Origin: Gemmatimonadota bacterium | Lineage (GTDB): Bacteria; Gemmatimonadota; Gemmatimonadetes; Gemmatimonadales; GWC2-71-9 | NCBI GenBank assembly: GCA_016713785.1 | Contig: JADJOM010000003.1 | Coordinates: forward strand, 2,613,859-2,677,858 | DNA: 64,000 nucleotides | Direction of reading: 5' to 3' | In this document: positions 27,723-35,745 of the stretch, one piece after another | Layout: each line of letters opens with the position of its first letter | How positions within the stretch are numbered: the stretch's first letter is position 1 | Notes under the pieces: generated by a model | Databases searched by the model: none | Told to the model about the DNA's origin: nothing | Seen by the model: only the letters and a program-made list of their open reading frames with translations | Position numbers and translations under genes: made by a program

Positions 27723-30181
27723 CAGTCGTTGCCCATTACGTCGAACCGAATGCGTGCTCCCGAACCCGGCACCTGGTCCACGGTGGCGGGTACGAGCAGG
27801 GTATCCAGCTGCCCCTCACTCCACTGCCGGATGCGGTCGTCGTAGCGGGCGCTGGCCGGGTTGCCCGACTGTCCACCGGGGTAGGTGCCCCAGGCCCGCA
27901 CCTGCGGTCCCAGCTCCACCACCATCCGCCAGCTGGCCCCGAAGCTCCCCGAGCCGCTGGTGGGGCTGAGCGTCGACTGCCCCCCCTGCACCGGGATGCC
28001 GGGCGCCGAGAGGGCCGGCAGGTACAGCAGGTGATTGATCCGGGCGTGCCGGACGCGATCCCAGCGCCAGCCGTCGCCCTCGGGGTTGCCGTAGCGGTCG
28101 CTCACCTCGTGCAGGGCGGCGGCCAGGGCGTCGGCGATGATGTGATCCCGCTGCTCCACCACCGTCGCGGTGCGGCGATCGTCCCACCAGGCGCTGGTCG
28201 AGTCGCGCAGCAGGCCGAGCACCACGGCATAGCCGGGGCTGGGCAGCTCGCCGCGCGCGCGGGACGGCTCCAGTTCATCCCAGAGGCGGTCGCCCAGCTC
28301 GCGCAGCACCGTCTCGTACAGGATGGCGCGGGTGTTGTCGCGGGTGTACCGACGGTCCCATTCCTCGAGCAGCCGCGCGGCGAGCGCCACGGAGTCGCGT
28401 CCCGGGTTGCGCGCGGCCGCGGCCAGGAGGGCCGGCACGAAGAGGTCGGCGGCCGCGCTTCCGGGGTCGGTCTGGTAGCGCCGCATGGCGTCCGGGGTGA
28501 CCGCGCTGTCGGCGCGCAGCAGCGCATTGATGCGCAGGGCCCGCCAGGGAGAGTACCAGTTGGCGCCCAGGTAGCGCGGGTCGGCCCGCGGATCCACCGG
28601 CTGCTGGTTGGCCGAGGCGAGGTACCCCTGCGCGGGGGCGATGGCCTGGGGCATCTCGCCCGCCGACCACTCCCCGGTCCAGTCGCTGGCGCTGGTGTCG
28701 CCGGGGAGCACCAGGTCGCCGCGGTCGCCGGGCCGGAGGGGGAAGTGGCCGGTGGACCGGATGGCGATGCTCCCGCCGCGATCCGCCACCAGCATGTTCT
28801 GCGCGGGGGCGCGGTAGCCGGCCATGGAGTCGAGCCAGGCACGCGCATCGGCCGCGCGCGCCGCCCGGCCGAAGATCCCCTGCTCCCCGCCGGCCTCGAG
28901 CACGGTCCAGCGGAGCGACTGCCACCCGTCGGCGGCCCGGAGCAGCGGGCCACGATGGGTGTAGCGCAGCGTGTCGGCGCGGAGCAGCGCGCCGCGCCGG
29001 TCGCGGTACTCCTCGGTGACCACCCGCAGCGGTCGCCAGGCGCCGTCCACCCGGTAGCGCGTCGGCGCGTCGGGCGCGTCCACCACCTCGGCGTAGCGGT
29101 CGAGGACATCGGCCTCGGCGTTCGTGAAGGTCCACGCCAGCGCGCGGGTAAACCCGATCACGATGCCGGTGGCGCCGGGGATGGTCACCCCGTACACATC
29201 GAGCGAATCGGGCACCACCAGGTGCGCCTCGTACCAGATCGAGGGCAGGGTGAGCTCGAGGTGCGGGTCGCCGGCGAGCAGCGCGTTGCCATCGGCGCTG
29301 CGGATGGGGGCCACCGCCCAGTTGTTGGAGCCGATGGCATCGGCCTCGAGGCCGTCGGGCCGTCGGCGCGCCGCCGCGAGCAGCGGCGGCGGCGTCGCGG
29401 CGCGTGTCACGCTGGGCAGACCCGGCGGGGGCAGCGGCGGCAGGTCGAAGCGCGGCGCCCCGGCCCCGTTGGGCTGGATCGGCTCCTGGATCGGACTCTC
29501 GCGGGGGTAGAGGGCGTCGGCGGCGGCATCGCCCACCAGCGCGGCGGCGCGGGCGCGGGTGTCCTCGAGGTCGCTGTACGCGAGGGTCCACCCCATCCGC
29601 GCCAGCAGGTAGTAGGAATCCACCGGCTCCCAGGGGGCCGGCCGGCGATCGAGCAGGTGGTATTCGAGCGGGATCTCGCGCGCGGTGAGCCCGGTGATCC
29701 GCGCATTCACCCCCTCGCTGAACGCCTCCAGGAGCCGGCGGTCGCGCGCCTGCGGGGGGAGCGCCGCGTAGCGCGCGCGGGCGGCGTCGGGGAGCCCGAG
29801 GCCGCGGCTCTCGCGGTCCACCGGCAGCGCCGCCGCGCCCACCAGTTCGGTCAGGCGACCCGCGCCCGCCCGCCACTGCAGCTCGAGCTGGAACAGCCGG
29901 TCGCGCGCCACCACGTAGCCCAGGGCGCGGAGGGCGTCCAGCTCATTGCGGGCAAAGATGTGGGGGACGGCGCGGTCGTCGAAGGCCACCTGCACCGGGG
30001 CGACCAGCCCGGGGATGCGCACCAGGGCGCTGGCCGGGGGATCGGCGCTCGCGGCCACGCTCCAGATCCCGTGGACGGGATCGAGCAGTGGACCCAGCCG
30101 GGGCGCGGGGCCGGGCCGGACCAGGCTCACGCCGGTGAGGGCGAGGAGCGTGAGGCCGGCGGCCCAGCGGCCGGCGCTCAC
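27722..30181 (-). CDS. Penicillin acylase family (Ntn-hydrolase) protein
   Basis: An 819-residue S45-type N-terminal-nucleophile hydrolase. An N-terminal signal-like helix (GRWAAGLTLLALTGVSLV) is followed by the alpha chain, a spacer and an autoprocessing site at Gly284-Ser285 in AIGSNNWAV, where Ser285 would become the N-terminal nucleophile of the beta chain. LLAGDPHLELTLPSIWYEAHL is the conserved downstream segment. Members cleave amide bonds of penicillins, acyl-homoserine lactones or other N-acyl compounds in the periplasm; the substrate here is unknown. GTG 30181 overlaps the stop of the rhodanese-like gene (GTGA). Confidence 0.88.
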   Translation of the reverse strand: MSAGRWAAGLTLLALTGVSLVRPGPAPRLGPLLDPVHGIWSVAASADPPASALVRIPGLVAPVQVAFDDRAVPHIFARNELDALRALGYVVARDRLFQLELQWRAGAGRLTELVGAAALPVDRESRGLGLPDAARARYAALPPQARDRRLLEAFSEGVNARITGLTAREIPLEYHLLDRRPAPWEPVDSYYLLARMGWTLAYSDLEDTRARAAALVGDAAADALYPRESPIQEPIQPNGAGAPRFDLPPLPPPGLPSVTRAATPPPLLAAARRRPDGLEADAIGSNNWAVAPIRSADGNALLAGDPHLELTLPSIWYEAHLVVPDSLDVYGVTIPGATGIVIGFTRALAWTFTNAEADVLDRYAEVVDAPDAPTRYRVDGAWRPLRVVTEEYRDRRGALLRADTLRYTHRGPLLRAADGWQSLRWTVLEAGGEQGIFGRAARAADARAWLDSMAGYRAPAQNMLVADRGGSIAIRSTGHFPLRPGDRGDLVLPGDTSASDWTGEWSAGEMPQAIAPAQGYLASANQQPVDPRADPRYLGANWYSPWRALRINALLRADSAVTPDAMRRYQTDPGSAAADLFVPALLAAAARNPGRDSVALAARLLEEWDRRYTRDNTRAILYETVLRELGDRLWDELEPSRARGELPSPGYAVVLGLLRDSTSAWWDDRRTATVVEQRDHIIADALAAALHEVSDRYGNPEGDGWRWDRVRHARINHLLYLPALSAPGIPVQGGQSTLSPTSGSGSFGASWRMVVELGPQVRAWGTYPGGQSGNPASARYDDRIRQWSEGQLDTLLVPATVDQVPGSGARIRFDVMGND

Positions 30182-30726
30182 GGATGGAAGCGCGACTTGA
30201 GCAGGCGACCCCAGGCCCAGCTCAGGGGCTCGACGGCCGTGGCGGGCCCGCGCGCGTCGACGACGGGGTGCCCCTCATTCACCCAGCGGAACAGCCCCCC
30301 CTCGAGCGAGGAGAGCCGGGTGAACTCGGCCTGGCTCATCCCCACGACCATCGCCGCGCTCACCACCCCGGGACCGTCGTAGACCACGATGGGCTGGTCG
30401 CGGGGCACGTGCGCCAGCGGCGCCAGGTCGGGCTGGGCAGGATCGATGTTCACCGCCCCCTCGATGTGGCTCAGCGCGAAGGCCGCCGCGGGCCGGGCAT
30501 CGACCAGCAGCGGCGGGGGCCGGTTGGGATCGCGGGTCCACTGGACCAGCTCCGTCGGCGACACCTGCCGCACGTCACGGAACTTGAGCCGCACCGCCTG
30601 CCGCAGCGCCAGGCTGCCGAGGGGGCTGCCGTCCCAGGCCAGGCCGCCCAGCACCGCGAGGAACAGCAGCAGGGCGACGATCGTCTTCCGGGTGAAGCGC
30701 TTGCGGGGAGTCTTGGGGTTGGCCAT
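30178..30726 (-). CDS. Membrane-anchored rhodanese-like protein lacking the catalytic Cys
   Basis: A 182-residue protein: basic N-terminus, one transmembrane helix (TIVALLLFLAVLGGLAW), then a rhodanese fold with LLVDARPAAAFALSHIEGAVNI (CH2A-like) and SLEGGLFRWVNEGHPVV. At the active-site loop, where rhodaneses have YC, this protein has VVYDGPG with Asp117, so sulfurtransferase activity is unlikely. It may act in binding or scaffolding. It is the first gene of a three-gene leftward unit with the acylase and the small membrane protein, joined by 4-bp and shared-base overlaps. Confidence 0.8.
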   Translation of the reverse strand: MANPKTPRKRFTRKTIVALLLFLAVLGGLAWDGSPLGSLALRQAVRLKFRDVRQVSPTELVQWTRDPNRPPPLLVDARPAAAFALSHIEGAVNIDPAQPDLAPLAHVPRDQPIVVYDGPGVVSAAMVVGMSQAEFTRLSSLEGGLFRWVNEGHPVVDARGPATAVEPLSWAWGRLLKSRFHP

Positions 30727-30832
30727 GGGGTCAGGATGCCAGCCTGCCCGGCCGATGTCAACGCCACATGAAGGCTTCTTCCCGCGGACCGGCTGGAGCC
30801 GCCCCCGGGCGGTCGCTACCTTTCCCGCGGCA

Positions 30833-32005
30833 ATGCTCACCCTCCTGCTCAACGCCGACCTGTACGCCCCGGATTCCCTGGGCCGCCGGCACCTGCTCCT
30901 GGGCGGCGGCCGGATCCTCTGGATCGGCGGGGAGCGGCCGATGCTGGATGGGAGCCTGGGCGTCACGGTTCGCGACCTGCACGGGCAGCGGGTGATCCCC
31001 GGGCTGATCGACGCCCACGTGCACCTCACCGGCGGCGGGGGCGAGGCGGGGTACGAGACGCGGGTGCCGCCGGTGCCGCTCACCCGCTTCACCACCGCCG
31101 GGATCACCTCGGTGGTGGGCGTGCTCGGCACCGACGACGTGACCCGCACCCCCGGCGGCCTGGTGGCCACCGCCCGCGGGCTCGAGGCCGAAGGCCTCTC
31201 CGCCTGGTGCCACACCGGCGGCTATCACTACCCGCCGGTGACGGTGACCGGCTCGGTGCGGGGCGACATCGTCCACCTCGACCGGGTGATCGGCGTGGGC
31301 GAGATCGCCATCAGCGACCACCGCTCCAGCCAGCTCACGCTGGAGGAGCTGGTGAAGCTCGCGGGCGAGGCGCACGTGGGCGGGATGATGACCGGCAAGG
31401 CGGGCATCGTGCACCTGCACGTGGGGGATGGCCCCCGCGGGCTGGCGCTGATCGGGCAGGCGCTCGACACGGCGGAGATTCCCGCCCGGGTCTACAATCC
31501 GACCCACGTCAACCGGCGGCGGGCGCTGTTCACCGAGGCCTGCGCCCTGGTGGCCCGGGGCCCCACCATCGACGTGACCGCCTTCCCGGTGGCGGAGGGC
31601 GAGGATGCCTGGTCCGCCGCGGAGGCGGTGGACCGCTACCTCGCCGCCGGCCTGCCGGCGGAGCGGATCACGGTGAGCTCGGACGGGGGCGGGTGCCTGC
31701 CGGTGTTCGATGCCGAGGGGCGGGTCGAGGCGATGGACGTGGGACGCCCCGGGGCGCTGGCCGACACCCTGCGGGAGCTGGTGGAGCGCGGCAGGCCGCT
31801 GGCCGCTGCGCTGCCGCCATTTACCAGCAACGTGGCGCGGCTGCTGCGCCTGGCCGGCAAGGGCCGGCTGGCGGTGGGGGCGGACGCGGACCTCGTGGTG
31901 CTCGACCCGCGGGGCGGCGTCACCGACGTGATGGCGCGGGGCCGCTGGCAGGTGGTGGACGGCGTGCCGGCGGTGCGTGGAACCTTTGAAGGAGCAGAGG
32001 CATGA
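30833..32005 (+). CDS. iadA: Isoaspartyl dipeptidase (beta-aspartyl peptidase, M38)
   Basis: A 390-residue amidohydrolase-fold metallopeptidase that cleaves beta-aspartyl dipeptides. Metal ligands are His62 and His64 in GLIDAHVHLTG, the bridging segment lies in GKAGIVHLHVGDG, and the catalytic Asp lies in SSDGGGCLP. GGYHYPPVTVTGSVRGD is the substrate-binding loop typical of IadA. In this locus the natural substrate is probably beta-Asp-Arg, the product of cyanophycinase. The stop overlaps the cphB ATG (ATGA), so both degradative enzymes are made together. Confidence 0.93.
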   Translation: MLTLLLNADLYAPDSLGRRHLLLGGGRILWIGGERPMLDGSLGVTVRDLHGQRVIPGLIDAHVHLTGGGGEAGYETRVPPVPLTRFTTAGITSVVGVLGTDDVTRTPGGLVATARGLEAEGLSAWCHTGGYHYPPVTVTGSVRGDIVHLDRVIGVGEIAISDHRSSQLTLEELVKLAGEAHVGGMMTGKAGIVHLHVGDGPRGLALIGQALDTAEIPARVYNPTHVNRRRALFTEACALVARGPTIDVTAFPVAEGEDAWSAAEAVDRYLAAGLPAERITVSSDGGGCLPVFDAEGRVEAMDVGRPGALADTLRELVERGRPLAAALPPFTSNVARLLRLAGKGRLAVGADADLVVLDPRGGVTDVMARGRWQVVDGVPAVRGTFEGAEA

Positions 32006-32844
32006 GTCCCTCACGCCCCAGCGGCGACGACCCGCGCGGGTACATCATCCCGATCGGCGGCGCGGAAGAGAAGATCCACGATCCCGCGATCCTCAAGCGG
32101 TTCGCCAAGCTGTGCGGCGGGCGGGAGGCGCGGATCGCGATCATCCCGACCGCCTCGCTGGCCTCCGACACGGGCCGGCGTTACGAGGCGCTGTTCGACG
32201 ACCTCGGGGTGCGGTCCGCGGTGGCCCTGCCGCTGGAGAGCCGCACCGACTGCGAGGACGCCGACACCCTGGAGCAGCTGGAGCGCGCCACGGGCGTGTT
32301 CCTCACGGGGGGCAACCAGCTCCGGCTGGCCACGCACCTCGGGGGCACCCCGATCGCGAAGACCATCCGCATCCTCAACGCCCGCGGGGTGCACGTGGCG
32401 GGCACCTCGGCCGGCGCGGCGTTCCTGTCCGAGCACATGATCGCCTTCGGCGAGGAGGGGGCGAGCCCCCGTGCCGGGAGCGTGACGCTCTCGCCGGGGC
32501 TGGGGCTGACCAACCGGGTGGTGATCGACCAGCACTTCCGGCAGCGCGACCGGCTGGGCCGGCTGCTCACCGCGCTGGCTTACAACCCCTTTGCCGTGGG
32601 ACTCGGGCTGGACGAGGATACGGCCGCCTTCATCGGGCCCGACGAAATTGTCGAAGTGATGGGCTCGGGCGGCGTGACCGTGGTGGACCCCTCGGAGATC
32701 GAATTCTCCTCGATGGACCAGGCCAGCCGGGACGAGCCGGTGTGCCTGCTGGGGGTCCGGCTGCACATTCTTGTCCGGGGCGCCACGTTCAATCTTCATA
32801 CTCGGGCGGCCCTGCCCGGGAGCGTCGCGACGGTGAAAGGCTAG
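32002..32844 (+). CDS. cphB: Cyanophycinase
   Basis: A 280-residue S51 serine peptidase that cuts cyanophycin into beta-Asp-Arg dipeptides. The nucleophile is Ser136 in GTSAGAAFL, the upstream GGNQ (103-106) is the substrate-binding signature, and VIDQHFRQRDRLGRL carries the conserved His and basic residues that recognise the polymer. The length matches characterised cytosolic CphB. Start ATG 32002 overlaps iadA. It is followed by a hairpin and then cphA, so degradation and synthesis are encoded side by side. Confidence 0.95.
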   Translation: MSPSRPSGDDPRGYIIPIGGAEEKIHDPAILKRFAKLCGGREARIAIIPTASLASDTGRRYEALFDDLGVRSAVALPLESRTDCEDADTLEQLERATGVFLTGGNQLRLATHLGGTPIAKTIRILNARGVHVAGTSAGAAFLSEHMIAFGEEGASPRAGSVTLSPGLGLTNRVVIDQHFRQRDRLGRLLTALAYNPFAVGLGLDEDTAAFIGPDEIVEVMGSGGVTVVDPSEIEFSSMDQASRDEPVCLLGVRLHILVRGATFNLHTRAALPGSVATVKG

Positions 32845-32898
32845 ACAGCCCTTCCGCGCATCCCGTTCGCGCGGTAGCCTATCGCTACGGTGTTCACG

Positions 32899-32918
32899 GC
32901 CCGCGGACCTCCGCGGGC
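32899..32918 (+). terminator. Hairpin with T-run between cphB and cphA
   Basis: GCCCGCGGA-CC-TCCGCGGGC, a perfect 9-bp stem followed by TTT, lies in the 110-bp gap between cphB and cphA. It could terminate the iadA-cphB message or attenuate read-through into cphA, separating control of breakdown from control of synthesis. Confidence 0.55.
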
Positions 32919-32954
32919 TTTCCGTCGCCCGTCGGCCCGCCCCCGAGTCCCACG

Positions 32955-35738
32955 ATGCGCATCGCAGACCGCTCCGTCTACATCGGTCCCAGCCTGTACG
33001 CCCACTTCCCCGTGATCCGCCTCGAGGTGGACCTCGGCGCGCTGGAGGCGTGGCCCACGGCGCGCCTGGGCCCCGCGTTCACCGACGCGCTGGTCCAGGC
33101 GCTGCCCGGCCTGGCGGAGCACGGCTGTTCCTACGGCGAGCCCGGTGGCTTCCTGCGCCGCTGCCGGGAGGACGAGGGGACCTGGCTGGGCCACGTGCTG
33201 GAGCACGTGGTCATCGAGCTGCAGCAGGCGAGCGGCCGGCAGGTGACCTTCGGCAAGACCCGCTCGCTGGACCTGCCGGGGTGGTACCAGGTGGTGTTCC
33301 AGTACGAGGAAGAGACCGTGGGCCTCGAGGCGGCAAACCTCGGGCTCACGCTGCTGCAGTCGCTGCTGCCGCCGGAGCTGCGCGATCCCGGCGCGGTGCC
33401 GGAGGGCTTCGACTTCACCCGGGCGCGCGAGAGCTTCATCCGCTTCGCGCAGCGGCGCGACCTCGGGCCGAGCACCGCGTCGCTGGTGCGGGTGGCGCAG
33501 GACCGCGGCATCCCGTGGATCCGGCTCAACGAGTACAGCCTGGTGCAGTTCGGGCACGGCCGCTGGCAGCAGCGGATCCAGGCCACCGTCACCAGCCACA
33601 CCCCGCACATCGCGGTGGAGCTGGCCTCCGACAAGGAAGAGACCAACCGGATCCTCGGCACGCTGGGCCTGCCGGTGCCCCGGCAGCGGCTGGTCCAGTC
33701 GGAGGGCGAGGCGGTGCGGGCCGCGCGCGAGATCGGCTACCCCGTGGTGCTCAAGCCGTACAACGGCAACCACGGGCGGGGCGTCTCGATCCACCTGACC
33801 GACGACGCGCAGGTGCAGGTGGCGTTCGGGGTGGCGCAGCAGCACAGCCGCAGCGTGATCGTGGAGACCTACCTCACCGGCGACGACCATCGCATGCTGG
33901 TGGTGAACGGGCGGCTGGTGGCGGTGGCCAAGCGGGTGCCGGGGCACGTGGTGGGCGACGGCGCGCGGACCATCGAGCAGCTGGTGGAGCGGGTCAACGC
34001 CGACCCGCGCCGCGGCGTGGGGCACGAGAAGGTGCTCACCCGGCTCGAGTTCGACCACCAGGCCGACACGCTGCTGGCCAAGCGCGGCTACGGCCGCGCC
34101 ACCGTGCCCGCCGCGGGCGAGGTGGTCTACCTCCGCAGCACCGGCAACCTCTCCACCGGCGGCACCGCGATCGACGTCACCGACCTGGTGCACCCCGACA
34201 ACGAGGAGATGGCGGTGCGCGCGGTGAAGGCGATCGGCCTCGACGTGGGCGGGGTGGACTTCCTGAGCCCGGACATCGCGGTGAGCTACAAGGAGAACGG
34301 CGCCGGCATCTGCGAGATCAACGCGGCGCCGGGCTTCCGGATGCACGTGGCGCCGAGCGAGGGGAAGCCGCGCGACGTGGCCGGGGCGGTGATCGACATG
34401 CTGTTCCCGGCGGGGGCCCCCTCGCGCATTCCCATCGCGGCGGTGACGGGCACCAACGGCAAGACCACCACCGCGCGCATGCTGGCCCACATCCACAAGC
34501 TCTCGGGCAAGTGCGTCGGGCTGACCACCACCGACGGGGTGTACATCGACGGGCAGTGCACCGTGAAGGGTGACATGACCGGCCCGGTGGCCACCCGGAT
34601 GGTGCTCAAGGACCCGCACGTGGAGGTGGCGGTGCTGGAGGTGGCGCGGGGCGGCCTGCTCCGCGCCGGGATGGGCACCCGCTTCATCGACGTCGGCGCC
34701 GTGCTCAACGTCCAGTCCGACCACCTCGGCCTCAAGGGCATCGACACCCTGGAGCAGCTCGCCGCCGTGAAGCGGATCCCGGTGGAGGTGGCCCAGGACA
34801 CCGCGGTGCTCAACGCCGACGACCCGCTGGTGCTCCGCATGGCCGACTACACCGACGCGAAGAACCTCTGCTACGTCACCATGCACCCCTCCCACCCGCT
34901 GGTGCGCGAGCACATCCGCGCCGGCGGGCGGGCCGCCTGCCTCGAGACCGGCATCAACGGCCAGATGATCACGCTGTACGACCGCGGCACCCACATCCCG
35001 CTCCTGTGGAGCCACCTCATCCCCGCCACCCTCGAGGGGAAGGCCACCCACAACGTCCAGAACGCGATGTTCGCCGCGGCGATGGCCTTCAGCATGGGGG
35101 TGAAGCTGGAGGACATCCGGCACGGCCTGCGCACCTTCGACACCACGTTCTTCCAGGCGCCCGGCCGGATGAACGTGTACGACGACCACCCGTTCAAGGT
35201 GATCCTCGACTACGGCCACAACCCCTCCGCCGTCGAGGCGATGGTCACCCTGGTGGAACGGCTGGAGCCGCCGGGCCGCCGCCTGGTGGTCGTGGCCGCC
35301 CCGGGCGACCGCCGCGACGAGGACATCCGGGAGATCGGCCGGATCTGCGCCGGGCACTTCGATCACTATATCTGCCGCCGCGACGACCGCACCCGTGGCC
35401 GGGGGCCCGACGAGGTGCCCGCGCTGCTGCGTGACGCGCTGCTCGCCCACGGGGTACCCGCGGCGCAGGTGGCCTGCGTCCCGGAGGAGACCGAGGCCAT
35501 CGAGGCCGCGCTCCGCTGGGGCCAGCCCGGCGACGTGCTGCTCATCTTCGTGGACCAGATCACCCGCAGCTGGAAGCAGGTGGTCCAGTTCCAGCCCGAC
35601 GCCGCCCCCCGCCCCGAGCCGAGCCGCCCGGCGTACGTCGAGGCGCCGCCCCTGGCGGAGCCGGTGCTGCTCGACAGCGACCAGGTGGTCCGTGACGCGC
35701 GCGGCGTCCGGCTGGCGCGCGAGGAGCGGGACGACTGA
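32955..35738 (+). CDS. cphA: Cyanophycin synthetase
   Basis: A 927-residue CphA1-type ligase making the polymer of Asp with Arg side branches. The N-terminal primer-binding domain covers about 1-160 (IGPSLYAHFPVIRLEVDLG, HVLEHVVIELQ). The ATP-grasp domain at about 215-460 contains KPYNGNHGRGVSIHL and GICEINAAPGFRMH and adds Asp to the backbone. The Mur-ligase-like domain carries the P-loop GTNGKTTT near residue 498 and DYGHNPSAVEAM, and adds Arg. All three domains look intact, so it should be active. ATG 32955 is preceded by a 110-bp gap after cphB. Confidence 0.96.
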   Translation: MRIADRSVYIGPSLYAHFPVIRLEVDLGALEAWPTARLGPAFTDALVQALPGLAEHGCSYGEPGGFLRRCREDEGTWLGHVLEHVVIELQQASGRQVTFGKTRSLDLPGWYQVVFQYEEETVGLEAANLGLTLLQSLLPPELRDPGAVPEGFDFTRARESFIRFAQRRDLGPSTASLVRVAQDRGIPWIRLNEYSLVQFGHGRWQQRIQATVTSHTPHIAVELASDKEETNRILGTLGLPVPRQRLVQSEGEAVRAAREIGYPVVLKPYNGNHGRGVSIHLTDDAQVQVAFGVAQQHSRSVIVETYLTGDDHRMLVVNGRLVAVAKRVPGHVVGDGARTIEQLVERVNADPRRGVGHEKVLTRLEFDHQADTLLAKRGYGRATVPAAGEVVYLRSTGNLSTGGTAIDVTDLVHPDNEEMAVRAVKAIGLDVGGVDFLSPDIAVSYKENGAGICEINAAPGFRMHVAPSEGKPRDVAGAVIDMLFPAGAPSRIPIAAVTGTNGKTTTARMLAHIHKLSGKCVGLTTTDGVYIDGQCTVKGDMTGPVATRMVLKDPHVEVAVLEVARGGLLRAGMGTRFIDVGAVLNVQSDHLGLKGIDTLEQLAAVKRIPVEVAQDTAVLNADDPLVLRMADYTDAKNLCYVTMHPSHPLVREHIRAGGRAACLETGINGQMITLYDRGTHIPLLWSHLIPATLEGKATHNVQNAMFAAAMAFSMGVKLEDIRHGLRTFDTTFFQAPGRMNVYDDHPFKVILDYGHNPSAVEAMVTLVERLEPPGRRLVVVAAPGDRRDEDIREIGRICAGHFDHYICRRDDRTRGRGPDEVPALLRDALLAHGVPAAQVACVPEETEAIEAALRWGQPGDVLLIFVDQITRSWKQVVQFQPDAAPRPEPSRPAYVEAPPLAEPVLLDSDQVVRDARGVRLAREERDD

Positions 35739-35745
35739 GCCGGCC

